Below, in pieces: positions 6,419-9,420 of a DNA stretch of 9,420 bases. The DNA comes from Chloroflexota bacterium (lineage in GTDB: Bacteria > Chloroflexota > Chloroflexia > Thermomicrobiales > JADLAZ01), in assembly GCA_020849725.1 (NCBI GenBank), contig JADLAZ010000080.1, forward strand, positions 1 through 9,420, written 5' to 3'. The translations under genes and the position numbers were made by a program. The first letter of the stretch is position 1; each line of letters starts with the position of its first letter. Under the pieces are notes generated by a model. It did not search any database, was not told the DNA's origin, and saw only the letters and a program-made list of their open reading frames with translations.

Positions 6419-6433
6419 TCAATGTGACATTGA
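6419..6433. promoter_or_regulatory. Palindromic operator, probable MarR autoregulatory site
   Basis: TCAATGT-G-ACATTGA is a perfect 7-1-7 inverted repeat, flanked by ATTA on the left and, one base off register, TAAT on the right. It follows the -10 box by one base and covers both the expected transcription start and the regulator's GTG start codon (6424-6426). MarR dimers commonly bind AT-rich palindromes of about 15-20 bp at their own promoters, so repression by the adjacent regulator is the natural reading; the binding itself is inference. Confidence 0.65.
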
Positions 6434-6894
6434 CTAATGGCGGCGAACAGAGTCGCGATGAGCTGGTAGCCGACCTGCTCGAAGAGCTGACCTCCTGGAA
6501 CCCGCACGAGCGGATGGCCGCGTTCCGCAGCTTCCTGCGGCGCTCGCTCAGCCTGACGCACCTGCACGCGCTGACGATCCTGGAGGCGCGCGGACCGTTG
6601 GCCATGAGCCACCTTGCCGAGGAGCTCGGCGTGTCGGTGGCCAGCGCCACCGGCATCGTGAGCCGGTTGGAGGAGCGTCGACTGGTGGAGCGTCGCCATG
6701 GGCTCGACGATCGGCGCGTGGTGTGGGTCCATCCGACGAGGTTGGGGGCAGGAGTGTTCGCGCGACTGCGCCGGCAGCGGGTCAAGAGGCTGCGCAAGCT
6801 GCTCGACCAACTCAGCCCCGATGAGCTGACGGCCTTCCTGGTTGGCCTGCGCGCGATGCGACGGGCGCGAGCGTCGCTGGGGCAGGATCGATGA
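6424..6894 (+). CDS. MarR family transcriptional regulator
   Basis: Dimeric winged-helix DNA-binding protein, most likely the ligand-responsive repressor of this operon. The product is 156 residues (family 140-160). Seen: an N-terminal dimerisation helix (DELVADLLEEL), LTHLHALTILEARGPLAMSHLAEELG leading into the helix-turn-helix, the recognition helix at about 70-82 (VSVASATGIVSRL), the wing with DDRR at 95-98 (the conserved D-x-R wing tip), and a long C-terminal dimerisation helix. There is no cysteine, which argues against an OhrR-type peroxide sensor; the ligand cannot be told. An in-frame TAG at 6412-6414 limits the start to GTG 6424 or TTG 6430, both inside the palindrome. There is no ribosome binding site, so a leaderless mRNA is likely. 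The stop overlaps the next start as ATGA, coupling the regulator to the exporter. Confidence 0.92.
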   Translation: MTLTNGGEQSRDELVADLLEELTSWNPHERMAAFRSFLRRSLSLTHLHALTILEARGPLAMSHLAEELGVSVASATGIVSRLEERRLVERRHGLDDRRVVWVHPTRLGAGVFARLRRQRVKRLRKLLDQLSPDELTAFLVGLRAMRRARASLGQDR

Positions 6895-8636
6895 TCGGCC
6901 TGTTCCGGACGTACCTGCGTCCATACGTCACCCAGTTGGTGGTCGTCATCGCGCTGCTGCTGGTGCAGGCCATCGGCAACCTGTACCTGCCGGACCTGAA
7001 CGCCGACATCATCAACCACGGCATCGTCGTTGGCGACAACGACTATATCCTGCGGACCGGTGGCTTCATGCTGCTGGTCACAGCCGTGCTGGCCGTCGCG
7101 GCGATCGTGGCCGTCTTCTTCGGCGCACGGGTGGCGATGGGCTTCGGGCGGGACGTGCGTGCCGCGGTCTTCAGCAAGGTGGAGACGTTCTCGCAGTTCG
7201 AGGTCAACCACTTCACCCCGGCCTCTCTCATCACCCGCAACACGAACGACGTCCAGCAGATCCAGATCGTCGTCTTCATGGCGCTGACCATCATGATTTC
7301 CGCGCCGATCCTCATCGTCGGCGGGGTCATCATGGCCCTGCGCACCGACGTTCCGCTGTCGGGCCTGCTGCTGGTCATCGTGCCGCTCATGGCCCTGGTG
7401 ATCTTCGTCGTCATGCGCCGCGCCATCCCGCTGTTCCAGGCCATGCAGGTCAAGATCGACCGCGTCAACCGGGTCATGCGCGAGAAGCTGGCCGGCGTGC
7501 GGGTCATCCGCGCCTTCGTCCGCACCGAGCACGAGGAGCAGCGCTTCGACGCGGCCAACTACGACTTGTTCGACACGACCGTCAGGGTCAACCGGCTGTT
7601 CGCGGTCACCATCCCCGCCATGACCCTGATCCTCAACCTGTCCACCGTTGCGGTGATGTGGTTCGGCGGCCTGCGGGTCGACAGCGGTGAGCTGCTCATC
7701 GGCAACCTGACGGCCTTCCTCCAGTACCTGACCCAGATCCTGTTCGCCGTCCTGACCGCGGTGTTCATGTTCATCCTGATCCCGCGCGCGGCGGTCTCCT
7801 CGGCCCGCATCCGAGAGGTGCTCGACACCCAGCCCATGATCACCGATCCAGAGCGCCCGATCCGCCTCTCGGCCGCCCCGGCCGCGGAGCGCGGGGTGGT
7901 CGAGTTCCGTGACGTCGAGTTCCGTTATCCGGGAGCCGAGGAACCGATCCTGCGCGGCATCTCGTTCCGCGCCGCCCCGGGCGAGACGACGGCCATCGTC
8001 GGCAGCACCGGCAGCGGCAAGTCAACGCTGATCAACCTCATCCCGCGCTTCTACGAGGCCACGGCCGGCAGCGTGCTGGTCGATGGCACCGACGTGCGCG
8101 AGGTGGCGCGCGAGGAACTGTGGGGCCGCATCGGCCTGGTGCCGCAGAAGGCGTTCCTGTTCGCCGGCACCGTGGCCAGCAACCTGCGCTACGGCGCGCC
8201 TGGCGCCGCCGATGACGAGTTGTGGCGCGCGCTCGAGATCGCGCAGGGGCGCGACTTCGTCGAGGCCATGGACGGCCAACTGGCGGCGGAGGTCGCCCAG
8301 GGCGGCACCAGCGTGTCCGGAGGGCAGCGCCAGCGCCTGGCCATCGCCCGCGCCCTCGTCAAGCCGGCGGGCATCTTCGTTTTCGATGACAGCTTCTCGG
8401 CGCTCGACTTCAGCACCGATGCGCGCCTGCGCGCGGCCATGGCTCGCTCCCTGGCAGATGCCACCGTAATCATCGTCGCCCAGCGCGTCGGAACCATCCG
8501 GCACGCCGATCGGATCATCGTCATGGAGGAAGGGCGCATCGCGGGCATGGGCACGCATGCCGAACTGCTCGAATCGACCGAGACCTACCGGGAGATCGTG
8601 TACTCGCAACTTTCCGAGCAGGAGGCGGCCGCATGA
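6891..8636 (+). CDS. ABC exporter half-transporter with degenerate ATP site (TM287/YfiB-like)
   Basis: Membrane and ATPase domains in one chain of 581 residues: type IV (B-family) exporter fold with six spans in about 1-310 and the nucleotide-binding domain from 336. Seen: A-loop Tyr346, Walker A GSTGSGKST at 371-379, Q-loop Gln419, signature VSGGQ at 475-479, Walker B ending FDD at 498-500, D-loop SALD, and VAQR with Gln531. Asp500 replaces the catalytic Glu and Gln531 replaces the switch His. By family knowledge (TM287/288, BmrCD, LmrCD) this marks the subunit that builds the non-hydrolysing site of a heterodimer. The expected partner is the next gene, overlapping by 4 bases. The substrate is unknown; drugs, lipids or peptides are all possible. 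AGGA at 6884-6887 precedes the ATG start, which overlaps the regulator's stop. Confidence 0.93.
   Translation: MIGLFRTYLRPYVTQLVVVIALLLVQAIGNLYLPDLNADIINHGIVVGDNDYILRTGGFMLLVTAVLAVAAIVAVFFGARVAMGFGRDVRAAVFSKVETFSQFEVNHFTPASLITRNTNDVQQIQIVVFMALTIMISAPILIVGGVIMALRTDVPLSGLLLVIVPLMALVIFVVMRRAIPLFQAMQVKIDRVNRVMREKLAGVRVIRAFVRTEHEEQRFDAANYDLFDTTVRVNRLFAVTIPAMTLILNLSTVAVMWFGGLRVDSGELLIGNLTAFLQYLTQILFAVLTAVFMFILIPRAAVSSARIREVLDTQPMITDPERPIRLSAAPAAERGVVEFRDVEFRYPGAEEPILRGISFRAAPGETTAIVGSTGSGKSTLINLIPRFYEATAGSVLVDGTDVREVAREELWGRIGLVPQKAFLFAGTVASNLRYGAPGAADDELWRALEIAQGRDFVEAMDGQLAAEVAQGGTSVSGGQRQRLAIARALVKPAGIFVFDDSFSALDFSTDARLRAAMARSLADATVIIVAQRVGTIRHADRIIVMEEGRIAGMGTHAELLESTETYREIVYSQLSEQEAAA
8620..8625 (+). 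promoter_or_regulatory. Strong ribosome binding site of the second ABC gene
   Basis: AGGAGG, perfect and 7 bases before ATG 8633, inside the end of the first ABC gene. It fixes this start over three further in-frame ATG codons at 8687, 8693 and 8699. Confidence 0.7.
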
Positions 8637-9420
8637 CCGGCCCCAGCCGTCAGCCGTCGGGCCCTCCGCAGCGCCGGGGTGGGCCTATGGGCATGGGCAT
8701 GTCGCTACCGGCTGCCAAGGCGCGCGACTTCAACGGATCGCTGCGGCGCCTGGCCGGGCACCTGGCACCGGATCGGATGCTCATCGGGCTGGTCGTCGCG
8801 CTCGCCATCGTCAGCGTTACGTTCGCCGTCATCGGTCCCAAGATCCTGGGCAACGCCACCGACATCCTGTTCGAAGGTGCCGTCAGCGCCAGCCTGCCGC
8901 CCGGTGCCAACGTCGCGGACGTCATCGCCGGCCTGCGCGCCAAGGGCCAGGCGCAACTGGCGGACATGCTGTCCGGCATGGACCTGCACCCGGGCCAGGG
9001 CGTGGACTTCGGCGCGCTCGGTGCCGTGGTGCTGCTGCTGATCGGGGTCTACCTGGTCAGCGCGGCATTCGCCTGGATCCAGGCCTGGATCATGGCCGGC
9101 GTGACGCAGCGCGCCGTGTACCGGCTGCGCTCCGAGGTCGACCACAAGCTCGGTCGCCTGCCGCTGCGCTACTTCGACACTCACCCGCGCGGCGATCTTC
9201 TCAGCCGCGTGACGAACGACATCGACAACATCGGCCAGTCGCTCCAGCAGAGCCTGACCCAGATGATGACCTCGATCCTGACCATCATCGGCGTGCTGTT
9301 GCTGATGCTGTTCATCAGCCCCATCCTGGCGGCCGTCTCGCTGTTGGCGGTCCCGCTGTCGATCGTGCTCACCATGCTGATCGTTCGGCGATCGCAGGCG
9401 CAGTTCGTGGCGCAGTGGGC
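8633..9420 (+). CDS. ABC exporter half-transporter, partner subunit (TM288/YfiC-like), N-terminal part
   Basis: The reading frame stays open to the window end; 262 residues are visible, all from the membrane domain. Seen: a Pro/Gly/Met/Arg-rich cytoplasmic N-terminus (about 1-30), KARDFNGSLRRL before the first span (about 49-72), a long outer loop of about 50 residues (74-123), the second span (about 126-150), then the conserved coupling region VYRLRSEVDHKLGRLPLRYFD, followed by RGDLLSRVTNDIDNI, and spans three and four. The RGDLLSR-TNDxDN motif is typical of the B-family exporter membrane domain. From memory, this N-terminal layout and loop resemble actinobacterial homologues. The ATPase domain lies outside the window, so whether it carries the canonical catalytic Glu and His, as the partner predicts, cannot be seen. 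The start overlaps the previous stop (ATGA) and has a perfect ribosome binding site. Confidence 0.93.
   Translation, partial: MTGPSRQPSGPPQRRGGPMGMGMSLPAAKARDFNGSLRRLAGHLAPDRMLIGLVVALAIVSVTFAVIGPKILGNATDILFEGAVSASLPPGANVADVIAGLRAKGQAQLADMLSGMDLHPGQGVDFGALGAVVLLLIGVYLVSAAFAWIQAWIMAGVTQRAVYRLRSEVDHKLGRLPLRYFDTHPRGDLLSRVTNDIDNIGQSLQQSLTQMMTSILTIIGVLLLMLFISPILAAVSLLAVPLSIVLTMLIVRRSQAQFVAQW

Noticed and set aside
6339..7532. A 397-codon minus-strand frame opposite marR and the first ABC gene
   Set aside because: His/Asp/Gln-rich artefact product; it would cover the promoter and operator, and both plus-strand genes are certain.

Overview
The window is a compact, very GC-rich stretch (third codon positions almost always G or C) with every gene on the + strand and nearly every gene pair overlapping by 4 to 8 bases. 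GTG and TTG starts are common. It holds two transcription units. A full System I (Ccm) cytochrome c maturation set with this base composition, beside an ABC exporter pair of a type I recall from actinobacteria, suggests a high-GC Gram-positive-related or Chloroflexota-like soil or water bacterium. This placement is inference from gene content; no marker gene is present to settle it.

Region 1 (1-6271) is a System I operon in the order ccmA (5' end missing), ccmB, ccmC, ccmD, ccmE, ccmF, ccmG, ccmH, ccmI. CcmA and CcmB form the ABC part that, with CcmC and CcmD, loads heme onto the chaperone CcmE and releases holo-CcmE. CcmF, with CcmH and CcmI, transfers heme from CcmE to apocytochrome c. CcmG and CcmH keep the apocytochrome CXXCH cysteines reduced. 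CcmI holds the apocytochrome through TPR repeats. All diagnostic residues are visible: His132/Tyr136 of CcmE, four histidines and the WWD motif of CcmF, the CXXC of CcmH. There are two departures: CcmG has CIPSC (CxxxC) instead of CxxC, and the CcmC tryptophan-rich motif has one extra residue. ccmD is only 41 codons and starts at a GTG overlapping the ccmC stop.

Region 2 (6272-6423) is the only real intergenic gap. It holds a 25-codon ORF with a ribosome-binding-like site, a 6-bp hairpin, and a promoter (TTGACG, 18 bp, TAGATT) placed so close to the next start that the mRNA is probably leaderless. A perfect 7-1-7 palindrome covers the expected transcription start and the GTG start codon of the next gene.

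Region 3 (6424-9420) is a MarR-type regulator translationally coupled to two ABC exporter half-transporters; the second runs off the window. The first half-transporter has a degenerate ATP site (Asp for the catalytic Glu, Gln for the switch His), the hallmark of a heterodimeric exporter, so the two genes probably make one transporter repressed by the MarR protein.

I see no mobile element, CRISPR, rRNA, tRNA or wholly unknown system. The points worth a second look are the CcmG and CcmC motif variants, the operator on a leaderless start, and the small ORF between the two operons.
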